A stretch of DNA of 64,000 nucleotides, from positions 62,001-126,000 of the forward strand of contig NZ_LGSS01000010.1 of assembly GCF_001190785.1 (NCBI RefSeq). The letters are read 5' to 3'. The notes under the pieces were generated by a model. It made no database searches. It saw only the letters and a program-made list of their open reading frames with translations, and had not been told where the DNA came from. A program made the position numbers and the translations under genes. Every line of letters begins with the position of its first letter. Position 1 is the first letter of the stretch. Of this stretch, positions 51,039-58,648 are shown in pieces. Origin of the DNA: Gottschalkia purinilytica. GTDB taxonomy: Bacteria; Bacillota; Clostridia; Tissierellales; Gottschalkiaceae.

Positions 51039-52070
51039 ATGAAACTATATATAGATGAAAGTTTAGTTGACATAAGCAATACGTATAATCTAACTTACAC
51101 GATAGATTCTTTAAATGAATTTTTAGATACTACAGGAAGAATAATATCTAATATTTATATAAATGATAAAACATATGAACCTTCATATAATTGGATAGAC
51201 GAAATTATTAAAAATGATGTTAATTCAGTAAAGATAGTAACAGATGATTTAGGAATATATGTAGAACAGTCAATACTAGAATTAAAAGAAGAAATTGATG
51301 AACTATATAATGAGTTAGAAGTTATAATAAAAAATATAGACGTAAATGATCCTGGAGATGCTTTTGAAGTTATAACATTATTATTAAAAGAAATAAATAG
51401 AATAGAAAAAGATATACTAAATTGCTATGATAAGATAGATATTAGTTGTTTCTTAAAGGAAGAAGAGACAAGTAAAGTAATTAAAGAAAGCCAAGAACTT
51501 TGTGATAAAAAAAATATATTTTATTTAGCAGATAAACTATATTTTGAAGTAAGAGTTATATTAAGTGATTGGAGCATTAAGCTAAAAGAGGCTTGCAGAA
51601 AGATTGAACATAGTAAGATCAATATAGAAAAGAGAAGATATAAGTATGAAGAAAAATTAGCCGATTTTATTAACAATTTAGAGTTACGTCAAAATTTAGA
51701 AATAGAAGATAATGAAGTTTTTGACGATTTAACCTGTAATAAATGTGAAGTATCTGAACAAGATCATATAGAAGAATGTAAACATGATTTAGACAATATA
51801 ATTAACTCTACAGAAGAAATAAAAGAAAAAGATGACGAATTAAATGTTAATATACATAAAGATAATTATAATGATGAATTAAAAAGAGATATGTTACAAT
51901 ATACTGATAATAGAATAAAAACAGATGAAAATATAAATTTTAAAAATAATGAAGTGAAAAAAACAGAAAATTGTTGTAAGTGTGAATCCACAAAAATTGA
52001 TGAAAATAAAAAAATTGAATTAGGGGATAATCTCAATAAACTCTATTCAATATATGAAAACAAAAAATAG
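51039..52070 (+). CDS. 343-aa coiled-coil, Cys-rich protein (unknown)
   Basis: The largest gene of the cluster, not recognised. Residues 1-70 (MKLYIDESLVDISNTYNLTY and following) resemble a small alpha/beta domain; residues 75-220 are charged helices with coiled-coil character (ELKEEIDELYNELEVIIKNI, KEINRIEKDILNCYDKI). The C-terminal third is low-complexity with CNKC and CCKC pairs (about residues 233-236 and 313-316) that could bind metal or crosslink. GAGAGGAGG upstream. Last gene before the terminator. Confidence 0.8.
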   Translation: MKLYIDESLVDISNTYNLTYTIDSLNEFLDTTGRIISNIYINDKTYEPSYNWIDEIIKNDVNSVKIVTDDLGIYVEQSILELKEEIDELYNELEVIIKNIDVNDPGDAFEVITLLLKEINRIEKDILNCYDKIDISCFLKEEETSKVIKESQELCDKKNIFYLADKLYFEVRVILSDWSIKLKEACRKIEHSKINIEKRRYKYEEKLADFINNLELRQNLEIEDNEVFDDLTCNKCEVSEQDHIEECKHDLDNIINSTEEIKEKDDELNVNIHKDNYNDELKRDMLQYTDNRIKTDENINFKNNEVKKTENCCKCESTKIDENKKIELGDNLNKLYSIYENKK

Positions 52071-52073
52071 AAA

Positions 52074-52107
52074 ATAAAATAAGGACTAAATAGTCCTTAT
52101 TTTATTT
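52074..52107 (+). terminator. bidirectional terminator between the cluster and the AI-2E gene
   Basis: AATAAGGACTA/TAGTCCTTATT with A- and T-rich flanks between convergent genes. Confidence 0.88.
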
Positions 52108-53206
52108 GTATATTCTTTGATTTAAGTCTACTATTGATAAACTTACTTAAGGCTACTTTTATTACAGATACCACAGGAACAGCTAAAAGCATTCCCATAA
52201 CACCAAATATTCCGCCAGACACTAATATAGTGGTTATAGTCCAAAATGGAGATAGACCAACATGATGACCTAGTATTTTAGGACCTAAGTATAGACCATC
52301 AAACTGCTGTAAAAGTACTACAAATATTAAGGTCCATATAGATTTTATAGGATCATAGAATAATGTTATTATAAAAGAAGCTACAATGCCTAAAAAAGGA
52401 CCAAAATAAGGTATTACATTAGTTACACCTACAATAATGCTTATAAATAAAGAATATGGAGCATTTATAATTTTCAATCCGATAAAACATAATATACCTA
52501 TAATTAAAGAGTCAATTACTTTTCCAACTAAAAACTTAGAGAAAACATGACTTAACTCTTTAGAGAGATTTATGATATTACGTGCTTGTGATTCTTCAAA
52601 TAGTGCATAAAGTAACTTTTTAAACTGAACTGCAAATATATTTTTATCTTTAAGCATGTATATAGAAATTACAAGACCTAAAATTATATTTGTAATAGCA
52701 GAAGTTACTACAGATGTAATATCTATAATTTTAGTAAAATCGTAATTATCAAAAGAAACTACGCTACTACTAATTTCACTTATTTTATCTATAATATTAT
52801 TAGCTATATATTTTATAGAGTCAGGTAGATTAGTACCATTGCTTATTAGTTTTTCTTCTAAAATATTTACTATATTATTTAAATAACTAGGTAGATCATC
52901 TATCAGGGTTTTGATACTTATAATTATTTTAGGCGTTAATTTAGTAAGTATTAATAAAATAATAGATAATGATATGGTATAAACTATAAAAATACTGAAC
53001 ACTTTTTTTATATTAAAAGTTTTTTCTAAGTAAACAATTAAAGGATTCAAAAAATATGCTATTAAAAATCCATATAAAAACGGACTAAATACTTTAGATA
53101 TTGACTTTGAAAAGCCAGAACTTGTAATTTGTTCAAATAAAATAAGTGATAATAATAGAAATATGAAGAATTTTAAATAATTAAACTTTTTTTCCGATAT
53201 ACTCAA
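52097..53206 (-). CDS. AI-2E/PerM-family membrane transporter
   Basis: A 369-aa polytopic protein (about eight membrane segments) of the AI-2E transporter family (formerly UPF0118). Family markers are PFLYGFLIAYFLNPLIVYLE near the N-terminus and the C-terminal LLQQFDGLYLGPKILG, GLSPFWTI and GMLLAVPV. Exact substrate unknown; members include PerM-like and Na/H antiporter-like proteins. Confidence 0.88.
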   Translation of the reverse strand: MSISEKKFNYLKFFIFLLLSLILFEQITSSGFSKSISKVFSPFLYGFLIAYFLNPLIVYLEKTFNIKKVFSIFIVYTISLSIILLILTKLTPKIIISIKTLIDDLPSYLNNIVNILEEKLISNGTNLPDSIKYIANNIIDKISEISSSVVSFDNYDFTKIIDITSVVTSAITNIILGLVISIYMLKDKNIFAVQFKKLLYALFEESQARNIINLSKELSHVFSKFLVGKVIDSLIIGILCFIGLKIINAPYSLFISIIVGVTNVIPYFGPFLGIVASFIITLFYDPIKSIWTLIFVVLLQQFDGLYLGPKILGHHVGLSPFWTITTILVSGGIFGVMGMLLAVPVVSVIKVALSKFINSRLKSKNIQIK

Positions 53207-53792
53207 CTCCTTATCTAATCAGTTGTCATAATAATTATAACATTAAAAATAGTTATTTTAATAAAAAATCTAAATACTTTTGTTTATAAGCTATATATAG
53301 AGTAATATAAGTTGTTTTATACTTAAAAATTGTATTTTTATGAACTAATTTGACTTATCAAAGAGTATAAATCTTTGATTTGTTACTGGTTACTTATACT
53401 AGAGTATAAGTTTGGTTAAAGAAAAAACTATCTAAATTGAGTTTCAGTTTATCCAACTGTAATATATTATTAATTGATATAAGAAGAAGCTTAAAATAAT
53501 AAGGAATTATAATTAAATTTTCTAAAATTATATGAGAAAAAAGAATTGAAAATTACTTATGAATTCCTAAAAAAAAATACATATAATTATATGTATTTAT
53601 GGAAATATGATTTATTTATAAAAACTAATGTAAAAAATAATAAAATTAATGGACTTAAGTATGATTATATAAACAGCTTACTTAGATAGTAAAATTTAAA
53701 ACTTTGAAATATACATAGTGTGAATAATACAGAATTTTAAATATTTTTACTAACTATACAAGTACTTTCTATATAAAAATCTTAAAAACATA
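53207..53792. other. 586-nt AT-rich gap without a gene
   Basis: No credible coding region on either strand. It lies between two minus-strand genes and contains one terminator-like hairpin (separate entry). Otherwise I see nothing. Confidence 0.6.
53569..53598 (-). terminator. probable terminator of the NlpC/P60-like gene
   Basis: A 24-nt palindrome (53575-53598, centre ATAATTAT). On the minus strand it is followed by a run of T, consistent with an AT-rich intrinsic terminator about 195 nt downstream of the gene at 53793. Confidence 0.55.
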
Positions 53793-54227
53793 TTAACTTT
53801 CTATGATTCGTACAGCACCCCTAAATCTTTTTTTCCAATGACGTTCTAATTTGCTTATAAGTAATCCACTTTTAGGAGACATATGAGCAAACAAATTATT
53901 GTCTATTATTACTCCAGAGTGAGTTATAACATCATGATTAACTACAAAATATGCTAAATCAAGAGGTTTAAGATCATCTATACCAACTTCTTTATAGCCC
54001 AATTTTCTTATAGCTTTTATATATCTTTCCGGATTATTTAAATACCAATCTTTTTCTATATATTTACCATCATCACTAGGAATATCTATCCCGAATTCTT
54101 TGTAAAAAAGAATAAGGAATCCTAGACAATCAACGCCTTCTTTTAAAGAACGTCCATTATGAACAAATCTTACTCTTCTAAATTTATTTAAGACTTGTTT
54201 TATCTTTATTTTTAGATCTTCAGACAT
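53793..54227 (-). CDS. NlpC/P60-like cysteine peptidase domain protein
   Basis: A 144-aa protein with Cys34 in KEGVDCLGFLILF and His103 in DVITHSGVIIDN, the catalytic pair of NlpC/P60 enzymes. There is no signal peptide or binding domain, and the layout recalls phage tail-associated NlpC/P60 domains. It may be a cytoplasmic or phage-derived peptidase. GGGAGGTAAAATA precedes the ATG on the minus strand. No other phage genes are present. Confidence 0.78.
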   Translation of the reverse strand: MSEDLKIKIKQVLNKFRRVRFVHNGRSLKEGVDCLGFLILFYKEFGIDIPSDDGKYIEKDWYLNNPERYIKAIRKLGYKEVGIDDLKPLDLAYFVVNHDVITHSGVIIDNNLFAHMSPKSGLLISKLERHWKKRFRGAVRIIES

Positions 54228-54416
54228 TATTTTACCTCCCTAAAAAATAAATATAGTCTATATCATAATATGAAAATTAGAAAAATTAGTGAAATAAAAA
54301 GTTTGAGCTACAGATTCACAAAACAATCTTAAAAATCATATATTATAATAAGTCATCCACAAATTGGAAAGACTTAAATTTACTCATAGTAAGAAATACG
54401 AAATGAGGTGAAATAC

Positions 54417-54497
54417 ATGGGTAGAGCGGATGGTGTAAGTAGTGAATTACTATTTTTCTTCTTACTATTGGTTGTACTGTTTATGCCTTGTGGTAGA
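54417..54497 (+). CDS. tiny hydrophobic peptide, FFFLLLVVLF type, possibly frameshifted
   Basis: ATG 54417 with GAGGTG upstream encodes 26 aa, MGRADGVSSELLFFFLLLVV followed by LFYALW. With one T fewer in the T4 run at about 54480-54483, the frame would instead end LFMPCGRGCW at 54510, a Gly/Cys tail like that of small clostridial and bacillar spore-related peptides of this kind. So this may be a frameshifted 30-aa gene or an intact shorter one. A terminator follows. Confidence 0.55.
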
Positions 54498-54534
54498 GGG
54501 TGTTGGTAGAAAATAATAATGTAAATATTAATTT

Positions 54535-54572
54535 AAATTAGGGGTCTATATAGACCCCTAATTTTGTGTTTA
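54535..54572 (+). terminator. intrinsic terminator after the tiny peptide gene
   Basis: Palindromic stem with core TTAGGGGTCTA/TAGACCCCTAA followed by TTTTG. Its presence supports the peptide gene being transcribed. Confidence 0.85.
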
Positions 54573-54702
54573 AAGCTAAAACAAGGTAATAATTAATATT
54601 GAAAAGTCAAATCATATTTAATAAAATATAGAAAAGATACTAAATCTATAAGTATAATATTTTAATAGATTAAAAACATTTAATATAGAAGAGGGGGTAG
54701 CC

Positions 54703-57207
54703 TTGGCTAATTATATTATTAATAAAATAAGAAAATATAAATTTAAGGTAATAATATTTTCTTTAGCTATACTTCTGGTCCCATCAACTGCATTTTCTGA
54801 AAAAAAAGATAAAAATCAAAAAGTGGTACTTCAATTGAGATGGAATCATCAATTCCAATTTGCAGGATACTATGCAGCTAAATGGCTAGGATATTATGAA
54901 AAAGAAGGTTTAGATGTTGAGATTAGGTCAGCCCATGGTGACAATGGTAACCTCACCTTGGCTCCAGAAGAAGTAGCATCAGGAAGAGCTGACTTTGGAA
55001 TAGGGTCATCAGATATCTTACTTGCTCAAGATAAAGGTGCAGATCTATGTGTTGTAGCATCCTTATTTCAAAGAAGTCCAGTAAAGTACTATGCAAAATC
55101 AGAATTACCATATGAGTCTATTGTTGACTTTACCAAGCTTAAAGTTGCAAGAAGAGAAAAAGACTTACTTGATATTGAATTGCAAGCAATGTTAATAAGT
55201 GAAGGAATAGATCCAAAAATTTTACCACTGATTAATAAGGAAACAGAATTCACAGTTGAAGATCTGGAGCCAGGAAAGTATGATATTATACCTGGACATG
55301 TAGGAGGAACTATCGAGTTTTACGCTAAAAAAAGAGGTATAAAACTAAAAACTATAAAACCTATAGATTATGGTATAGATTTTTATGGAGATTCTCTTTT
55401 TACAACAAGAAGTCTTGCAGTTCAAAATCCCGAACTTGTAGAAAGCTTTAGAAGAGCTAGTATGAAAGGATGGGCATATGCATTGGAACATCCTGACTAT
55501 ATTATTGATAGAATGGGTAAGGAACTAAGCAATAGTGAACATAAAAGTAAGAAAGACTTTATTGAATATAATAAGTTTCAGATAGAAAAAATTAAAGAAC
55601 TTACTTTATATCCTGTAGTAGAACTAGGAAATATTAACCCCTATAGATGGGAAACAATGAATGAAGTTATGGGAAAACTTAATTTCGTTACTAATAAGAT
55701 AGATAGAGATAAATTTATATTTAATTATCAAAAAGTATTGAATAGTAAGTACAAAAGGATGGAGAGAGCATCCATACTGTTTCTTATACTTTCTTTCTTT
55801 CTTTATATAATTATATTTTTATTTAACTTATCATCAAAAAACAAAATGCTGCAAAATCAAATAATAGAGAGAAAGCAAGCTGAAAACAGAATAAGAAAAG
55901 GAAAACAAAGATATGAAGCTATATTTAATAGTGCAATAGTTGGAATTATAGTAACTTCTAAAACTAACGAAATTATTCAAGTTAATCAAAAATGGTGTGA
56001 TATGATAGGATACACGCAAGAAGAATTAATAGGTAGAAATATAAAAGATATTATATCTGAAGATGGAAATGAAAAACCAAATGAGCTTATAAATAAACTA
56101 AATACTGGTAAAATAAATAACTATGAGGTAGAACAAAAGTATATAAAGAAAAATGGAGAAGCACTCTGGGGAAGATTAATCATGACTACCATATTTGATC
56201 AAGATAATGAAACAAAAGTATATCTTAATATGGTAAGTGATATAACTAATAGAAAAATAGAGCAAGAAGCTGTAAAAAGAAGTGAAAAGAGATTTAGAAG
56301 AATAATTAATGAGGTAGCATCTGAAATTTCTCAAACAGATAATATAGCTGAACTATTTAATAAAGAAAATTTAGATAAATTAAAGTATACAGAAGATGAC
56401 AAGAACAAAGTTTCTCTAAAACTTGAAAAAATAAATCTTGAACTAGAGAAGATGTTTAAAAAAGAACTTGACGAAAATAAAAGAAAAGAAGCGTTAATAA
56501 TTCATCAAGCAAAGCTTGCTGCAATGGGAGAAATGATAGGAAATATAGCACATCAGTGGAGACAACCATTGAATAGTCTAGGATTAATAATATCTAATAT
56601 TGAGGATAGCTATATGTATAATGATCTTAGTAATGAATATTTACACTCTTCAGTTCAAACATCTAAGAAATTGATATCCCAAATGTCAAATACTATTGAT
56701 GATTTTAGAGACTTTTTGAAGCCTAAAAATAAAAAAGAAGAATTTTGTTTGTATGAGTGTATAGTTTCTGTACTTGAACTATTTGAAGAAAACCTAAGAT
56801 TCAATAATATAAAAGTTATATTTGAAAACATTGTAATGGAAAATGCTTTTGGGTATGAAAACCAATATTCCCAGGCTATATTTAATATAATTTCTAATTC
56901 AATAGATGCTTTAGCTTCTACGGGCAGACCAGATAAAAAAATTGTTATAAGTATATATTTGGAAGATGATAAAATAGTATCAGAATTCACAGATAATGGT
57001 GGAGGAATAAAAGAAGAAATAGCAGATAGAATATTTAATCCTTATTTTACTACAAAAAAAGAAAAACAAGGTACAGGTCTTGGACTTTATATAACTAAAA
57101 CTATTATTGAAAATAACATGGGAGGAAAGGTAGAGTGGAAAAATCAAGAAGAGGGAGTATCTATGAAAGTTTCTTTACCCAAAGATGGTGGTAAAAAAAA
57201 TTTATAA
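54703..57207 (+). CDS. NMT1/THI5-domain PAS sensor histidine kinase
   Basis: An 834-aa membrane kinase. Signal/anchor at about residues 15-32; an extracytoplasmic NMT1/THI5-like solute-binding domain (VVLQLRWNHQFQFAGYYAAK to about 330) of a kind that binds pyrimidine-like ligands in thiamine-precursor uptake; a membrane segment at about 354-372; a PAS domain (about 402-515, IIQVNQKWCDMIGYTQEELI); then HisKA with His617 in NIAHQWRQPLNSL and HATPase_c motifs (NIISNSIDAL, TDNGGGIKEE, GTGLGLYITK). TTG start with GAGGGGGTAG upstream. The ligand is not known; the neighbours suggest a nucleobase. Confidence 0.9.
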   Translation: MANYIINKIRKYKFKVIIFSLAILLVPSTAFSEKKDKNQKVVLQLRWNHQFQFAGYYAAKWLGYYEKEGLDVEIRSAHGDNGNLTLAPEEVASGRADFGIGSSDILLAQDKGADLCVVASLFQRSPVKYYAKSELPYESIVDFTKLKVARREKDLLDIELQAMLISEGIDPKILPLINKETEFTVEDLEPGKYDIIPGHVGGTIEFYAKKRGIKLKTIKPIDYGIDFYGDSLFTTRSLAVQNPELVESFRRASMKGWAYALEHPDYIIDRMGKELSNSEHKSKKDFIEYNKFQIEKIKELTLYPVVELGNINPYRWETMNEVMGKLNFVTNKIDRDKFIFNYQKVLNSKYKRMERASILFLILSFFLYIIIFLFNLSSKNKMLQNQIIERKQAENRIRKGKQRYEAIFNSAIVGIIVTSKTNEIIQVNQKWCDMIGYTQEELIGRNIKDIISEDGNEKPNELINKLNTGKINNYEVEQKYIKKNGEALWGRLIMTTIFDQDNETKVYLNMVSDITNRKIEQEAVKRSEKRFRRIINEVASEISQTDNIAELFNKENLDKLKYTEDDKNKVSLKLEKINLELEKMFKKELDENKRKEALIIHQAKLAAMGEMIGNIAHQWRQPLNSLGLIISNIEDSYMYNDLSNEYLHSSVQTSKKLISQMSNTIDDFRDFLKPKNKKEEFCLYECIVSVLELFEENLRFNNIKVIFENIVMENAFGYENQYSQAIFNIISNSIDALASTGRPDKKIVISIYLEDDKIVSEFTDNGGGIKEEIADRIFNPYFTTKKEKQGTGLGLYITKTIIENNMGGKVEWKNQEEGVSMKVSLPKDGGKKNL

Positions 57208-57245
57208 ATATTTTTCACGAATTTAAATTAATGACATACTATAAT

Positions 57246-57296
57246 AAAAAGCACTCCTTTATTTAATTAAAACTACTTATAAAAGAGTGCTTTTTA
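57246..57296 (+). terminator. intrinsic terminator between kinase and response regulator
   Basis: AAAAAGCACTC (57246-57256)/GAGTGCTTTTT (57285-57295) with extra A-T pairs and a 28-nt loop, then AATTG. It implies separate transcripts for the two partners. The remaining 230 nt to the regulator start show no gene. Confidence 0.8.
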
Positions 57297-57525
57297 ATTG
57301 AAATAATATAAATGTTGAAAAAAGGGGACTTATTTAATAGAATAGTAAGAAAGGAAACATAATCTTTAATAAAGCTTCAATAATAAGGTAAAGGCTTATA
57401 CAATTATAAATTTTAATTACTATTATACCTAAATAAAGCAAAGGAAAACGATTTATAAACTACAATATAAAAAATATATAGGTAAAAGTATATATCTATA
57501 GTTGCCATACAAATAGGTAGGAGTG

Positions 57526-58314
57526 ATGAATTTGCTAAATATTAGCGAAAGGGGTTTACTAAGTAACATAAGGTTACTTCTTGTAGAGGATGAAGAACTT
57601 GCCAGAGATGAACTTTCAAGATTTTTAAAAAGAAGAGTAGGAAAGCTTTATATAGCACAAAATGGACTAGAAGGTCTAGAAAAAATAAAAGAATATGATC
57701 CAGATATGATAGTTACAGATTTAAAAATGCCTAACATGGATGGGCTTGAAATGATAAGAACGGCAAGAAAAAACGGATATGATGGAGCAGTTATAATAGT
57801 TTCAGCTCTTTCTGATAGTGAAACTATTTTGAAAGCTGTCGATGTAGGAATAGTAAAGTATATGGTAAAACCAGTAGACACTGAAAAACTAATATTAACT
57901 ATGGGAGATTTAGCTTCTAATATATTAAAAACTAAAATGAATCATACGGTTATAGATGATAAACTTTTAATTGACAAAGATGCTAAACGTGAAATAGAGC
58001 AAAAGATAAGAGGTGAAATAGCACATTTTATAAAATCTTGTACCGGAAAAGGACCTAGAAATGTTCAAGTATTTATACAGGGTAATATAATAAGTGTAAA
58101 AGCTGAAGGGGTACTAACACTTTTAGAAAGTACCTTAGTATCTAACAATAAAAATAATAGTTTGGTAAATTACAATAGGAGACTTTTGTACTTAGAAAAT
58201 AAACGTCTAATAGAAAAATCTATAGAAAATATTGTAGAAACTAAGGTTAATTTGTTGGAAATAGAAGTAGATTCGTGCAAAAACTTTGATTTTGTAAAAT
58301 TTTCGTTTTTATAG
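57526..58314 (+). CDS. response regulator with DUF2294/MpsC-like output domain
   Basis: A 262-aa protein. Residues 14-130 are a receiver domain: acidic pair VEDEE, phospho-acceptor Asp in VTDLKMPNMDG, conserved Ser in VSALSD and Lys in MVKPVD. Residues 145-262 (KIRGEIAHFIKSCTGKGPRN, NIISVKAEGVLTLLE) look like DUF2294, a domain named after MpsC proteins of Na+/energy-linked systems. No DNA-binding domain is visible. The start may be GTG 57523, ATG 57526 or TTG 57532; the last is best spaced from GGAG. Likely partner of the kinase upstream. Confidence 0.85.
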   Translation: MNLLNISERGLLSNIRLLLVEDEELARDELSRFLKRRVGKLYIAQNGLEGLEKIKEYDPDMIVTDLKMPNMDGLEMIRTARKNGYDGAVIIVSALSDSETILKAVDVGIVKYMVKPVDTEKLILTMGDLASNILKTKMNHTVIDDKLLIDKDAKREIEQKIRGEIAHFIKSCTGKGPRNVQVFIQGNIISVKAEGVLTLLESTLVSNNKNNSLVNYNRRLLYLENKRLIEKSIENIVETKVNLLEIEVDSCKNFDFVKFSFL

Positions 58315-58315
58315 C

Positions 58316-58435
58316 TTGTAATTATATTAACGATATGTTAGAATATCATTGTAATCATAATGTAATGTTAAAGTAATATCAATGTAATAAACATTGTGAT
58401 GACATAATATAAGTGTAATATGAATATAATGTGAT
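58316..58435 (+). repeat. phased TGTAAT repeats upstream of the permease
   Basis: TGTAAT or close variants begin at 58317, 58350, 58361, 58372 (AGTAAT), 58383, 58395 (TGTGAT), 58414, 58425 (TATAAT) and 58430 (TGTGAT). Four successive starts from 58350 to 58383 are exactly 11 nt apart, about one helical turn. This looks like an array of binding sites on one DNA face. Spacing becomes irregular downstream. Confidence 0.55.
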
Positions 58436-58448
58436 ATTAATATATGCT

Positions 58449-58477
58449 AAATTGGATACGTTTTCGTAAGCCAATTT
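58449..58477 (+). other. hairpin with ACGTTTTCGT loop
   Basis: AAATTGG (58449-58455)/CCAATTT (58471-58477) enclosing TACG-TTTT-CGTA (58457-58468). TTTTTAA follows about 8 nt later, so it may end the regulator transcript or belong to the permease leader. Confidence 0.6.
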
Positions 58478-58504
58478 GGTTAATTTTTAAAAAATTATAT
58501 ATAT

Positions 58505-58602
58505 GTGTGCTTGACAATCATTGAAGAAAACGTTTTAGTTAGGCTTTAATAGGTCAACACTTAAGAATTCTGTAATAGGTTCTTTTGTGTTGTCCTTTTT
58601 TT
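58505..58602 (+). promoter_or_regulatory. attenuator-like leader of the permease gene
   Basis: AGGTCAACAC (58551-58560) pairs with GTGTTGTCCT (58587-58596; one mismatch) and further with AAGAA/TTCTT, then T6: an intrinsic terminator 46 nt before the permease start. The same GTCAACAC can instead pair with GTG...TTGAC (58505-58515, 3-nt bulge), an antiterminator. The 36 nt between would form the sensing part. TTGACA at 58511 could also be a -35 (poor -10 TTTAGT). I do not recognise a known riboswitch; a purine or other ligand is inference. Confidence 0.5.
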
Positions 58603-58648
58603 ATATAATTCATAAAATTTTATTTATATTTTTAAAGGGGGAGTATCC

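Noticed and set aside
58440-58648. Canonical purine (xpt-type) riboswitch upstream of the permease
   Set aside because: The conserved junction and loop sequences of that class were searched for by eye and not found.
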